Shown: positions 53,661-63,505, counted from the stretch's first letter. The stretch is DNA of 64,000 nt from Robiginitomaculum sp. (GCA_002733805.1 NVXG01000006.1:1-64000), one strand, 5' to 3'. Notes: a model not told the origin generated them from the sequence alone. A program made the numbers and translations.

Positions 53661-56492
53661 ATGAGTATTGTGCGTTTGGCTTGGGTTTTGCCCGGCTTGT
53701 CCCTGTTGTTATTTGCCTGTGAAATATCAGGTAACGATTCTAAAATATGGGCTCATGAGAACAACCGGCTTCCCGTTGTGCAAGGCGTTCGATACGGGCA
53801 ATTGGCCAATGGAATGCGCTATGCCATTGCACAGAACAAAACCCCACAAAACGAAGCCATTATTCGCTTTCAGATTAATGTAGGTTCGATCCATGAATTG
53901 GACGGCGAACAGGGGCTGGTGCATTTTATCGAGCATATGGCATTTCAAGGTTCGGAAAACCTGCCTCAAGCTAAATTCGCGCAGGTGTTGGCGACGCAAA
54001 ATCTTGATTTCAAAACTGATTTTAATGGCCAAACCGATACCGAACGTACCATGTACCGCTTGGCTTTGCCTGACGCGCAGCCTGAACAACTGGATTCAGG
54101 CCTGTTCCTCATGCGTGAAATTGCTGATAAATTGACCTTTGAGCCGAGCTTGCTGGAGCAGGAACGCGCCAAGGTCATTAGTGAAAATACAAACCGCCAA
54201 GGCCCAGACTGGCAATCGATGCGGGCTAATACCCGTTTTGCCTTTCCACATTTGCGTTCAACGATCCGCCAACCGATCGGCGATGTCCAAGTGTTGGGTG
54301 CCGCCAGCAGAGAAGATATTATCAATTTATACGAGCGGTATTATCGGCCGGAGCGATCCATTCTGATTGTTGTTGGTGATTTTGATCTGGATGAAATGGA
54401 AAGCCGTATTCAGGTTAAGTTCAACGATTGGCAAAAATCTGAAACAGAAGTTCCTGAACCGGATCGGGGTCGGGTCGAATTGCGGGAATTGGAAGCAGAG
54501 GTATTTACCCACGAAACATTTGAAACCAAATTTTCCATCTTGAAATTGGTCAAACCTAAAATTGTGCAAGACAGTGATAAAGCGCGCCGCGCGGTTATGG
54601 TGAGCGTGATTGCCAATAATATTCTGAACCTACGACTGGACCAGATCGCGCAAAGTATCGGCGCGCCGTTTACTTCTGCCCAAGTCTATGGGGTGAACCA
54701 AAGTACCAATCCCACCGCATTGGTTGCCGGTGGCAGCATGATTATTTCAGCTCCGGCAGAAACATGGCGCCAGGGTTTGGCCATGGCGGCACTGGAACTG
54801 CGCTATGTGTTGGAGTTTGGGTTCAGCCAAACTGAGCTTGATGCTGCCATTGCCAATTTTCGAACAGGCATGCAAAAAATGGCTGAAGAGGCTGTGGACC
54901 AACATTCAGTAATTATTGCAGATGAAATTTTGCGCGCCTATGCCGGGCATCTGGTTTACACGTCGGCTCAAAATGAGTTGGACAGGTTTAACAGTTTAGC
55001 GACAGACCTTAATCGGGAAACTGTTTTGGAGGAGTTGCGCTCTTATTGGGCAGATGGCGATCCACTGATCTTTATGTCCACCAACACAAATGCCACAGCC
55101 GAGCGGGTAAAACAAACATGGTTGCAGGCCAAGCAGGTTGAACTGACTGCGCCAGTCGAGCCAGTAAAGTTAGAATTTGCTTACACGAATTTTGGCAAAG
55201 CAGGCCGAGTTGTCTGGCAGGATCATGTGGTAGATTTTGATATTCACCGGTTCCGTTTGGCCAACAATGTAATGTTGAATTACAAGCACAGTGCGTTTGA
55301 TCCGGGCAGGGTGCAGGTCAATGTCTCATTGGGGGCGGGTCGGTCTTCACAGCCGAAAAATGCACCCGGTTTGAATGGGTTGGCCCAATACGCCCTGATG
55401 GCGGGTGGCTTAAAAAAGCATGATATTGGCGAGATTAGACAAATCTTGTCCGGACGTACGGTCGGCGTTTCAGCCAAAATGAATGATCAAAATCTGAACC
55501 TGTATGGCGTAACGGATGTGGATGATTTTGAACTTCAGATGCAGTTGAGCGCAGCGTATGTAACAGACGCAGCTTGGCGTGAACAACCAACTGCCAATTT
55601 TTTCAAATCCGTGGACGATATGTATGCGGGTAAAGACACGAATGCCAGAGTTGTCAGCGACTGGAATATACCCAAGCTGGTTCGATCAAACGATAATCGG
55701 TTTGGTTGGCCAGAGCGTGACCAAATGTTTTCCCTGAAGGTTGCGGATGCACAAAGCTGGATAGGCGAAATACTGGATCATGCTTCGATCGAAATTTCGA
55801 TTGTTGGTGATATTGATCAAGATCAGGCTGTGCAGATTGTTGCAAAAACTTTTGGAGCATTGGCGAAGCGGGAGCCTCTGCCGCGCGCTTCTGATGGTGG
55901 TCGAGCGATTGTTTTTGCTACGGGCGAAAACCCGACAACCTTGTTTTATACCGGAGATGGCTCGCTGGCCCGGGTACGCATGCACTGGTCATTGCCGGGG
56001 GCTTCGGAAGCGGGAATTTCCGCGTTGACTCGCATGGCAGACTCCATTTTGGAGAGTAAAATTGCAGCGCGTGCCAAAGCCGCTGGTGACAAGCCCTATC
56101 CGATATTTGCATTTTGGGAATTGTCCGAAGCTTTTACCGATTTTGGATATATCGGTTTAAACATAGATGTTGAGCCGTCAAAAATCCCTGAAATGATCAA
56201 AATTGCTGACGAAGTGATCGCGCAGATGGCTCGGGGGGAAATCTCTGACGAAGAGGTGGAAGCGGCAAAACTGCCGATCTTAACCCGCAATGAGGACGAT
56301 ATTGACGACAATATTTTCTGGTGGAAGTTGGCAAGCTACGCACAAACCAATCCGCAGGAAATGCAAAATATGCGAACTAGGCAGGCTGATTTGCGAGCCA
56401 TCACCAAAACTAATTTGCAGGAATATGCCGCCAAGTATATGGGTAAAGGCAAGGATTACAGGGTTCTAATTTTACCCGCTGAAACCAAGTAA
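53661..56492 (+). CDS. M16 family zinc peptidase lipoprotein
   Basis: The 943-residue protein begins with a lipoprotein signal (LPGLSLLLFAC), so it should be anchored in the envelope. The inverted zinc motif HFIEH is at about residues 88-92 (LVHFIEHMAFQGS), and the downstream zinc Glu is expected in LEQERAKVISEN. A second, non-catalytic M16 half follows (LNYKHSAFDPGRVQVNVSLGAG), giving the two-lobed closed-chamber layout of pitrilysin-type enzymes. It probably degrades peptides in the periplasm. ATG 53661 follows GGAG; the in-frame start 57 bases earlier was rejected because it would precede the signal. Confidence 0.92.
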   Translation: MSIVRLAWVLPGLSLLLFACEISGNDSKIWAHENNRLPVVQGVRYGQLANGMRYAIAQNKTPQNEAIIRFQINVGSIHELDGEQGLVHFIEHMAFQGSENLPQAKFAQVLATQNLDFKTDFNGQTDTERTMYRLALPDAQPEQLDSGLFLMREIADKLTFEPSLLEQERAKVISENTNRQGPDWQSMRANTRFAFPHLRSTIRQPIGDVQVLGAASREDIINLYERYYRPERSILIVVGDFDLDEMESRIQVKFNDWQKSETEVPEPDRGRVELRELEAEVFTHETFETKFSILKLVKPKIVQDSDKARRAVMVSVIANNILNLRLDQIAQSIGAPFTSAQVYGVNQSTNPTALVAGGSMIISAPAETWRQGLAMAALELRYVLEFGFSQTELDAAIANFRTGMQKMAEEAVDQHSVIIADEILRAYAGHLVYTSAQNELDRFNSLATDLNRETVLEELRSYWADGDPLIFMSTNTNATAERVKQTWLQAKQVELTAPVEPVKLEFAYTNFGKAGRVVWQDHVVDFDIHRFRLANNVMLNYKHSAFDPGRVQVNVSLGAGRSSQPKNAPGLNGLAQYALMAGGLKKHDIGEIRQILSGRTVGVSAKMNDQNLNLYGVTDVDDFELQMQLSAAYVTDAAWREQPTANFFKSVDDMYAGKDTNARVVSDWNIPKLVRSNDNRFGWPERDQMFSLKVADAQSWIGEILDHASIEISIVGDIDQDQAVQIVAKTFGALAKREPLPRASDGGRAIVFATGENPTTLFYTGDGSLARVRMHWSLPGASEAGISALTRMADSILESKIAARAKAAGDKPYPIFAFWELSEAFTDFGYIGLNIDVEPSKIPEMIKIADEVIAQMARGEISDEEVEAAKLPILTRNEDDIDDNIFWWKLASYAQTNPQEMQNMRTRQADLRAITKTNLQEYAAKYMGKGKDYRVLILPAETK

Positions 56493-56516
56493 TTCCATAC
56501 GAAGAGGATCGGCCAC

Positions 56517-57443
56517 ATGAAGCGCTTGGGACTGTTGATTGCAAGCTTGCTCGTTTTTGGCCTTGTTTCATATGGATTTTGGGTTCGACCACAACCTTCC
56601 GCAACTCCGATCGGCATACAATCATCTGTTATGCGGCCCGACGGCGCGCAGATAGGCTATTACAGCTCCGGCATTGGCCCGCGGGTGCTGTTGCTGGCCA
56701 GTTTGGGCCGTTCGGTTGCTGATTTCAATCAACTGGCTGTAGCTTTGAACGAAGCTGGATACCGCACCATTGCCGTCGAGTCCCGGTTGGTGGGTATCTC
56801 GACCCAAGGGGACGATGACACACAGACTGACCTGTTTACACTGGCCGATGATGCGGTGACTGCGATGATCGCAGATGGTGCAAGTGGGGACGATTTGGCT
56901 TTTGCCATTGGGCATGCATTTGGCAATCGGGTGGCACGGGCTGTCGCGACCCGATACCCGGATAATGTTGGCGGGCTAGTGTTGATTGCGGCGGGCGGCG
57001 CGCAAAAACTACAAGCTGGGCAACGAGTGGTCGAAGCCTTGCAAAATAGCTTCAAATGGGTTTTGCCACCACAGAAGCGTTTGACAGAGATCAAATATGC
57101 CTTTTTTGCCGATGAAAATACTGTGCCGCCTTCCTGGGTGAACGGGTGGCATGCCTCTGCCGCTAACATGCAAGTGGCGGCAGTACAGCGCACTTCTTTG
57201 GCTGACTGGGAGGCGGCTGGGGGTCGCGCGCCCATGCTGGTCTTACAAGGCACACAGGATCGTATCGCGCCAGCCAAGACCACGTCTGACGTACTGAAAG
57301 CCTCTTATCCAGAACGGGTGCAAGTGGTATCGATTGGCCCGGCTGGACATGCATTGCTGCCTGAGCAACCGGATCAGATTGCTGCAAATATTATTGAATT
57401 TCTGGATGCCCAAACTGCTGGAATAGAGGGCGGTGACGGTTGA
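56517..57443 (+). CDS. Alpha/beta hydrolase with Ala at the nucleophile position
   Basis: The 308-residue protein has an N-terminal hydrophobic anchor or signal (LLIASLLVFGLVSYGFWV) and an alpha/beta hydrolase core: VLLLASLGRSVADFNQLAVAL, IAVESRLVG, and the elbow IGHAFGNRVARAVATRYP, where the usual GxSxG reads G-H-A-F-G. Asp (LQGTQDRIAP) and His (GPAGHALLPEQP) of the triad are kept. If the protein is catalytic it must use another mechanism or residue; otherwise it may bind a ligand or partner. It starts 24 bases after the M16 gene and is probably co-transcribed with it. Confidence 0.82.
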   Translation: MKRLGLLIASLLVFGLVSYGFWVRPQPSATPIGIQSSVMRPDGAQIGYYSSGIGPRVLLLASLGRSVADFNQLAVALNEAGYRTIAVESRLVGISTQGDDDTQTDLFTLADDAVTAMIADGASGDDLAFAIGHAFGNRVARAVATRYPDNVGGLVLIAAGGAQKLQAGQRVVEALQNSFKWVLPPQKRLTEIKYAFFADENTVPPSWVNGWHASAANMQVAAVQRTSLADWEAAGGRAPMLVLQGTQDRIAPAKTTSDVLKASYPERVQVVSIGPAGHALLPEQPDQIAANIIEFLDAQTAGIEGGDG

Positions 57444-57499
57444 AAACAGATGAGTATTCCAGCATTTTACTTTGCTTGCCGCAGCAAGCGTTATATATG

Positions 57500-57513
57500 G
57501 TAACGACTGTTAC
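57500..57513. promoter_or_regulatory. Palindrome upstream of the FAA hydrolase gene
   Basis: GTAAC-GACT-GTTAC, a perfect 5-4-5 inverted repeat, lies 36 bases before the start of the FAA hydrolase gene. MarR proteins bind short palindromes at promoters, and a MarR gene is second in this operon, so it is the likely binder. No second copy was noticed in the window. Confidence 0.5.
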
Positions 57514-57549
57514 ATTTGAATTTCAACGGATGAAAAATAGGAAAAGACA

Positions 57550-58560
57550 ATGAAACTGGCTTCCCTAAAACATGGACGAGACGGCCGTCTCGTCGTGGTG
57601 TCGAATGATCTTACGCGCTGTACTGATGCTGGTTTGATTGCGCCAACCTTGCAGGCTGCTTTGGACAATTGGGCCGAGGCCGGACCAAAGCTGGTGGCTC
57701 TTTCCCAAAGTCTTGAGGCAGGCGCAGTTCCGGTTGAACGGTTCCATGAGCGCGAGTGCGCTTCGCCGCTACCACGGGCCTACCAATGGGTCGATGGTTC
57801 GGCGTACGTCAACCATGTGGAGTTAGTACGTAAAGCGCGGGGTGCTGAAATTCCAGCCTCTTTTTGGACCGACCCCTTGATGTACCAAGGCGGATCAGAC
57901 AGCTTTATAGGTCCCCGCGACGACATTGAAATGCCGCAGGACAAGGGCTTTGGCATTGATATGGAAGCCGAGGTCACGGTCATTGTTGATGACGTGCCGA
58001 TGGGGGCTGATCCGGCGCTGGCCGCCAGTAAAATTCGGTTGATCATGTTGGTCAATGACGTTTCCCTTCGTGGGTTGATCCCGGCCGAGCTGGCCAAGGG
58101 GTTCGGGTTCTTGCAATCAAAGCCTTCGTCGGCGTTTTCACCGGTGGCGGTCACCCCGGACGAATTGGGTGACGCTTGGCGGGATGGGAAAGTGCATTTG
58201 CCGATCCTAGTGACCTTGAACGGGCAACCATTCGGGCAAGCCAATGCCGGGGTCGATATGACCTTTGATTTTGGCATTCTGGTCGCCCATGCGGCCAAGA
58301 CCAGAGCCTTGTGCGCCGGGACGATCATTGGCTCGGGGACGGTTTCCAACAAGAAAGGCGATGGCCCGGGCAAACCGATTGCCGAAGGCGGTGATGGGTA
58401 TTCGTGTATCGCAGAAATCCGGATGATTGAGACGATATATGATGGCGCTCCTAAAACGCCTTTCATGAGTTTTGGCGATCAGGTCACTATTGAAATGCGC
58501 GATAAGGAAGACGCGTCTATTTTCGGATTGATTGAACAAAAAATAATTCAGACCCAATGA
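57550..58560 (+). CDS. Fumarylacetoacetate (FAA) hydrolase family protein
   Basis: The 336-residue protein has an FAH-type N-terminal domain and a catalytic barrel with the metal-binding acidic residues in GFGIDMEAEVTVIV, LIMLVNDVSLRGLIP, and GTIIGSGTVSNKKGDG. The length and the long N-domain resemble proteobacterial FahA-like proteins. It cleaves a C-C bond in an acylpyruvate-type compound; fumarylacetoacetate from tyrosine is possible, but homogentisate dioxygenase is not in the window. ATG 57550 follows AGGAAAAG. It is followed by MarR and GntP genes. Confidence 0.88.
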   Translation: MKLASLKHGRDGRLVVVSNDLTRCTDAGLIAPTLQAALDNWAEAGPKLVALSQSLEAGAVPVERFHERECASPLPRAYQWVDGSAYVNHVELVRKARGAEIPASFWTDPLMYQGGSDSFIGPRDDIEMPQDKGFGIDMEAEVTVIVDDVPMGADPALAASKIRLIMLVNDVSLRGLIPAELAKGFGFLQSKPSSAFSPVAVTPDELGDAWRDGKVHLPILVTLNGQPFGQANAGVDMTFDFGILVAHAAKTRALCAGTIIGSGTVSNKKGDGPGKPIAEGGDGYSCIAEIRMIETIYDGAPKTPFMSFGDQVTIEMRDKEDASIFGLIEQKIIQTQ

Positions 58561-58579
58561 ATTGTAAGGGACTATTCCC

Positions 58580-59068
58580 ATGAGTGACAACAATAACGCA
58601 TTGGATTTACAGAGTTATTTGCCGTATCGGTTGTCGGTGGTTTCCAATCAGGTCAGCAACATGGTCTCGCAATTATATCGGGATCGGTTTGGGTTGAGTA
58701 TCTGGCAATGGCGGGTGATTGCCATGTTGGGGGCCACCGGTCAGCGCACCGCGCAGCAAGTGGCCAAACAAGCAGCCATGGACAAAATGACCGTTAGCCG
58801 GGCTGTGATGGGTTTGTTAAAACGAGACCTGATCGCTCGTTCCTTATCACCAAATGACCGGCGCGCCCAGATCTTGCGGCTGACCAAAACCGGACAGACA
58901 ATTCATGACGAAATTGCCCCTTTGGCCAAACAGCAGGAAACCGCTTTGTTGGAGGGCATGAGCCCGGACGAAATACGTCTGTTATTTTGCCTGCTGGAAG
59001 CCCTTGAGCAAAAAGCCATTGCAGTTACTTCGGACGGTCTATTGGTTGATCCGCAGAGCAATAATTGA
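58580..59068 (+). CDS. MarR-family transcriptional regulator
   Basis: The 162-residue protein has a winged helix-turn-helix: LSIWQWRVIAMLGATGQRTAQQVAKQAAMDKMTVSRAVMGLLKRDLIARSLSPNDRRAQILRLTKTGQ, the MarR signature with the DRR wing. It is likely a dimer that responds to an aromatic compound or a product of the FAA hydrolase. It begins 19 bases after the FAA hydrolase stop and probably controls that operon through the GTAAC-N4-GTTAC site. Confidence 0.92.
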   Translation: MSDNNNALDLQSYLPYRLSVVSNQVSNMVSQLYRDRFGLSIWQWRVIAMLGATGQRTAQQVAKQAAMDKMTVSRAVMGLLKRDLIARSLSPNDRRAQILRLTKTGQTIHDEIAPLAKQQETALLEGMSPDEIRLLFCLLEALEQKAIAVTSDGLLVDPQSNN

Positions 59069-59107
59069 TCATAGTATAGCGCGAACCCAAGCGGAGGGGA
59101 TATCTGG

Positions 59108-60433
59108 ATGTTGGCAATGTTTGGCTTGATCGGGGCGTTGGCGCTATTGGTGTTTCTGGCCATGCGCGGCATGAGCATTCTGGTGGCGGCTCCTATCTGC
59201 GCCATTTTGCTGGCGATTACCTCGGGTATCGCCTTGATCCCAACCCGCGCCGACCCAGAACAGGTCTATTTCGTCACCACGTATATGAGCGGATTTGTCA
59301 GTTTTTTTGCCGCCTGGTTCCCGATGTTCCTGCTGGGAGCTATTTTTGGCAAGATGATGGAAGATAGTGGCGCAGCCCATTCCATCGCGCACTATGTGGT
59401 TGAAAAACTAGGCGTACGTTATGCGGTAATGGCCATTGTGTCGGCCTGTGCGGTGCTGACCTATGGCGGAGTTAGCGTCTTTATCGTGGCGTTTTCGGTC
59501 TATCCAATGGCGCTCGGCCTATTTCGAGCGGCTGATCTGCCCCGGCGGTTTCTGCCCGGGGTGATCGCCTTTGGTTCGGTTACCTTTACCATGACCTCAG
59601 CCGGTTCGGTCGAGATTCAGAACTGGATTCCGACCCAATATCTGGGCACCACACCCTTGGCCGGGTGGCCGGTCTCACTGGTTGTTGCCTTGGTCATGGC
59701 TGGCACCGGTTATATATGGCTCGGTCGGATGATCGCCAAGGCCGTGGCGCGCGGTGAACGATTTGTCAGCCGTGGCGAAGATCCAGACGAACGCGAAGCA
59801 GAACAATTGCCCCATCCAATTCTAAGTTTGCTGCCATTGGTTTCGGTGCTTGGTATGTCGATATGGCTATATCCGATCTTCGACAAATGGGCTTTGTTGT
59901 TGGCGCTCGGCACCGGCATAGCGGTGGTCAGCGTTCTGAATTGGTCCCGGTTTACTGACTACGGCAATGCGGCAGCTTTGGGCGCAACCGGCGCGGTAAT
60001 TGCCATCGTCAACACCTGTGCGGTGGTTGGTTTTGGTTCGGTGGCGAAGGTGTCTCCAGCCTTTCAAACCGCATTGGAAGCGGTCACGCAAATCCCGGGG
60101 CATCCGCTGATCGCGGCCGCCATTGCCGTTACGGTAATTTGCGGATTGACTGGTTCGGCTTCTGGCGGACAAGCCATCGCCTTGCCCTTGTTGGCGCCGC
60201 ATTATGTGGGTGATGGCGCGCCGCATCCGGTTGATCCAGAGGCGCTGCATCGGGTGGTGGCAATCGCTTCTGGCGGCTTGGATAGCTTGCCGCACAACGG
60301 ATATGTGGTGACCACCATTCGGGCAATTTGTGGTGAAACCCACAAAGATGCTTATGGTCCGGTCGGGGCATTAACGGTCATCGTACCAGCCTTTGGCGCG
60401 GTATTGGCGGTGTTGTTATTTATTCTGTTTTAG
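59108..60433 (+). CDS. GntP-family permease
   Basis: The 441-residue membrane protein has about 12 helices, with FPMFLLGAIFGKMMEDSGAAHSIAHYVVEKLG, LTYGGVSVFIVAFSVYPMALGLFRAADLPRRFLPG and LTGSASGGQAIALPLLAPHYV, the GntP-type motifs. Family members import gluconate or related organic acids with protons. In this operon it may carry an acid fed to or made by the FAA hydrolase. ATG 59108 follows GGAGGGG. It ends eight bases from the convergent hutF stop. Confidence 0.88.
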   Translation: MLAMFGLIGALALLVFLAMRGMSILVAAPICAILLAITSGIALIPTRADPEQVYFVTTYMSGFVSFFAAWFPMFLLGAIFGKMMEDSGAAHSIAHYVVEKLGVRYAVMAIVSACAVLTYGGVSVFIVAFSVYPMALGLFRAADLPRRFLPGVIAFGSVTFTMTSAGSVEIQNWIPTQYLGTTPLAGWPVSLVVALVMAGTGYIWLGRMIAKAVARGERFVSRGEDPDEREAEQLPHPILSLLPLVSVLGMSIWLYPIFDKWALLLALGTGIAVVSVLNWSRFTDYGNAAALGATGAVIAIVNTCAVVGFGSVAKVSPAFQTALEAVTQIPGHPLIAAAIAVTVICGLTGSASGGQAIALPLLAPHYVGDGAPHPVDPEALHRVVAIASGGLDSLPHNGYVVTTIRAICGETHKDAYGPVGALTVIVPAFGAVLAVLLFILF

Positions 60434-60440
60434 GTGAGAA

Positions 60441-61856
60441 TTATTGATCCATACGGGTTAATAATTGCATTAGAATGCTATTATAATTCATTGTTAATTC
60501 AATAATATTTACATGTTTCTTATTGGTAATTACTTGTGATCCTTTGACCCAGACATTGGATATGGCTTGCCTACCGGCAGAGAAAATCCAACCATCCAGA
60601 ATCGCATCGGCCTTTCGTGAATGTAGATCGGGATGTTGCGAATCCAGTTCAACAAAACTGGCCGGATTGCCCGGCGCGATTGTGCCGACTGGTTGCCCGT
60701 CCGGTGATTGTCCCAGCGTTTGTCCCAGTGCTTGCGCGCCGCCACTTGCTGCTTGTCGGTACATGCTTGCGCCAACATGCTGCCCGACCGGAGCCATGCG
60801 TACTCTGGCCTGATCGCGTAAGCGTTGCGAGTATTCAAGCAGTCGAAGCTCTTCGCATAAATCAATTCGCACACAGCTATCGGAGCCAATGCCGTATCTC
60901 CCGCTGGCTTGCAAATACTGCGGGCCTTCAAAAATCCCATCACCCAAATTGGCTTCGGTGATTGGGCACAATCCGGCTACTGCGCCACTGGTTGCCAATC
61001 CGTTGATTTCACTTGCATCCATGTGCGTGGCGTGAACCAGACACCAACGCGCATCAATTTCCAAATGTTCAAGTAGATATTGAACCGGACGCGCACCCAG
61101 ATGGTTTTGGCAGGCTTCGACTTCGACCAGTTGCTCGGCGACATGAATATGTACCGGACCATTTGGATTGGCGGTTAACAAGTCCAATATCTGCGCCGGG
61201 TTGGCGGCGCGCATGGAGTGTGGCGCAATCCCGACCGTCAGGCCCGGATTATTCTGCCGCAAATGCTCGATTAGATTTTGGTAGGCTTCCACATCGTGCA
61301 CAAAGCGTTTTTGTGAAGGGATCGGGGCGATATCCCCAAAATTGGAATGGGCATAAAACACCGGGAGCAAGGTCAGCTCAATACCAGCCGTTTTGGCCCC
61401 GACAATCACCTGATTGGCCATTTCCGCCGGATCGTCATACGGCGTACCATCCCTCTGGTGATGTAAATAATGAAATTCGCCGATCGAGGTAAAGCCGTTT
61501 TGCAGCATTTGCATATAGACGAAGGCGGCGATTCCGCCCACATCTTGCGGGGTTAAATGGGCCACAAAGCGGTACATTAAATCGCGCCATGACCAAAAAC
61601 TATCGGTTTGAGAATGGCAGAACTCGGCCATTGCCGCCATGGCGCGTTGGAAGGAATGGCAATGCAAATTGGCCATGCCCGGTATTAGGATTTCGGCCCT
61701 TGTTTCGTTGCGTCCAAGGGTTGCTTCCGGCTCGATTTTATAAACCAACCCGGCCTTATCCCATGAAATACGCACGTTTTTGGCCCAACCATCGGCCAGC
61801 AAAACCTGAGCACCAAACAGACTGCTTGTGGCAGGTATCCCCGTCATATTTTGCAT
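60441..61856 (-). CDS. hutF: Formimidoylglutamate deiminase (HutF)
   Basis: The 471-residue amidohydrolase has the HxH metal motif in GMANLHCHSFQRAMA, IGEFHYLHHQRDGTPYDD, HIHVAEQLVEVEACQ and GIGSDSCVRIDLCEELRLLEYSQRL with the metal Asp, all typical for HutF. It converts N-formimidoyl-glutamate to N-formylglutamate and ammonia, the alternative to HutG-type hydrolysis in histidine breakdown. The start at 61856 lacks a strong ribosome site. It is divergent from hutI. Confidence 0.92.
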   Translation of the reverse strand: MQNMTGIPATSSLFGAQVLLADGWAKNVRISWDKAGLVYKIEPEATLGRNETRAEILIPGMANLHCHSFQRAMAAMAEFCHSQTDSFWSWRDLMYRFVAHLTPQDVGGIAAFVYMQMLQNGFTSIGEFHYLHHQRDGTPYDDPAEMANQVIVGAKTAGIELTLLPVFYAHSNFGDIAPIPSQKRFVHDVEAYQNLIEHLRQNNPGLTVGIAPHSMRAANPAQILDLLTANPNGPVHIHVAEQLVEVEACQNHLGARPVQYLLEHLEIDARWCLVHATHMDASEINGLATSGAVAGLCPITEANLGDGIFEGPQYLQASGRYGIGSDSCVRIDLCEELRLLEYSQRLRDQARVRMAPVGQHVGASMYRQAASGGAQALGQTLGQSPDGQPVGTIAPGNPASFVELDSQHPDLHSRKADAILDGWIFSAGRQAISNVWVKGSQVITNKKHVNIIELTMNYNSILMQLLTRMDQ

Positions 61857-62298
61857 GTCTTTGTGTGGGTTTTACGGAAACCAGCCATAAAAAGTTTTCT
61901 TTCGTGCCAAAGGCAAGGGATAGAACATCAGAATTGTCTAATGTCAGGACGATTTATTACCATGAATGGTGCCAAAACCCTCCGGAACCATTGAAAATGA
62001 TGGGTTATTGGGGCAATCCAAGCGTGTCCTTGATCAAAGCATAGCCTGATAGCCCGGACAGGGGAAATATTGGTTTTGGCGGATCGTTGGCGACTGTCTA
62101 ACTGTCAACAAGTGTAGATTGATTGTCAGTTATCTGTGAGATGTTTGTCTATGAGGGTAGACGTCCGTCAAAACAGTGGCGCAATCCGGTGTAGATCGTA
62201 AAATGCTCGACAGTTGGCTGGGCGGGGTATCCTCTGGCCGAAATATGCCCTTGCACTTTGCCCTTGCCAATTGGGTCCCGCCATAGCTAGCTGCCCGG
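61857..62298. other. hutF-hutI divergent intergenic region
   Basis: 442 bases with no convincing gene. It contains the inverted repeat GTCTA-N6-TAGAC at 62147-62162, a candidate regulatory site for both arms, and several TGTCA elements (ACTGTCAAC and GATTGTCAG near 62100-62130). No HutC-type consensus was recognised. Confidence 0.5.
62147..62162. promoter_or_regulatory. Inverted repeat in the hut intergenic region
   Basis: GTCTA-tgaggg-TAGAC, perfect five-base arms with a six-base spacer, about 137 bases before the hutI start. It may be an operator of the hut genes. The binder is unknown; no regulator gene is beside it in the window. Confidence 0.35.
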
Positions 62299-63504
62299 AT
62301 GGGACAAACTGATGATGCAAAGATTCTGACCAATTGCCATCTGGCTACCATGCAGGCCGGAAGTGCGCCTTATGGCACGATCCACGATGGGGCGGTGGCG
62401 GTACACCAAGGGCGCATCCAATGGGCCGGGCTGGCTGCTGAATTGCCCGAAACTTATCAAGGCTGGCACCGGAAGGATTTAGCCGGTCGTTATTTGTTAC
62501 CGGCGCTGATCGATTGCCATACGCATCTGGTGTATGGCGGCAACCGGGTGGAAGAATTTGAACAACGCCTAAATGGCAAAAGCTATGCCGAATTGGCGGC
62601 AGCGGGCGGTGGTATTTTATCCACCGTGCGCGCTACCCGGGCCGCAAGCCTGTCTGAGCTGATCGACGTGTCACGCCCGCGTTTGCAACAGATGGCCGCA
62701 TTCGGGGTGGCTACGATCGAGATCAAGTCGGGCTATGGATTGAATCTAATCGATGAGATCAAAATGCTCGAAGCTGCCCGCGCCTTAGGACAAGAAACCG
62801 GCATGCGGGTTCGCACCACCTTTTTGGGTGCACACGCTTTACCCGAAGAGTTCGCCGGGAAATCTGGGGCGTATATCGACCACATTGTCTCCGAAATGCT
62901 GCCAGAGATCGCGCGCCGTGGCTTGGCCGATGCGGTTGACGTATTCTGTGAACATATTGGCTTTTCCCTGTCCGAAACCCGCCGAGTTCTGGAAGCGGCG
63001 ATTGCCCTTGATCTGCCGGTGCATCTGCATGCGGAGCAACTAACAAACCTTCATGGCGCGCAAATGGCCGCTGAACTGGGTGCCTTGTCCTGCGACCATC
63101 TGGAATATCTGGATGAAGCCGGGGCCAAGGCGATGGCCAAAGCTGGAACCGTTGGGGTGATCTTGCCCGGTGCCTATTATTTCTTGCGCGAAACCAGACA
63201 GCCTCCGATTCAGATGATGCTGGATCACGGTGTTGATCTGGCGATTGCCACGGATTGCAATCCGGGGTCTTCGCCGACCACCAATTTGCCCTTGATGCTT
63301 TCCATGGCTTGCACCTTGTTTGGTCTGACCCCCGAACAAGCCTTGACCGGGGCGACCCGTCATGCTGCCAAAGCATTAGGTTTGGGTGATAAAATTGGGC
63401 AAATTGCGGCTGGGTTTACTGCCGATTTGGTTGCGTGGGATATATCCAGCCCGGCCGAGTTAAGCTATGGCTTTGGACAGGTTCCGAAATGCGAAAGAGT
63501 TTGA
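62299..63504 (+). CDS. hutI: Imidazolonepropionase (HutI)
   Basis: The 401-residue amidohydrolase has LPALIDCHTHLVYGGNR with the HxH metal motif, GVATIEIKSGYGLN, HLHAEQLTN, and IATDCNPGSSPTTNLPLMLSMAC with the metal Asp, all standard HutI features. It opens imidazolonepropionate to formimidoylglutamate, the substrate of the HutF encoded in the opposite direction. The gene is directly followed by hutH with one base between stop and start. Confidence 0.94.
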   Translation: MGQTDDAKILTNCHLATMQAGSAPYGTIHDGAVAVHQGRIQWAGLAAELPETYQGWHRKDLAGRYLLPALIDCHTHLVYGGNRVEEFEQRLNGKSYAELAAAGGGILSTVRATRAASLSELIDVSRPRLQQMAAFGVATIEIKSGYGLNLIDEIKMLEAARALGQETGMRVRTTFLGAHALPEEFAGKSGAYIDHIVSEMLPEIARRGLADAVDVFCEHIGFSLSETRRVLEAAIALDLPVHLHAEQLTNLHGAQMAAELGALSCDHLEYLDEAGAKAMAKAGTVGVILPGAYYFLRETRQPPIQMMLDHGVDLAIATDCNPGSSPTTNLPLMLSMACTLFGLTPEQALTGATRHAAKALGLGDKIGQIAAGFTADLVAWDISSPAELSYGFGQVPKCERV

Positions 63505-63505
63505 A

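Noticed and set aside
61589..62044. 151-codon ORF spanning the hutF start and the intergenic region
   Set aside because: It is mostly antisense to hutF, is Arg/Pro-rich in composition and lacks a ribosome site.
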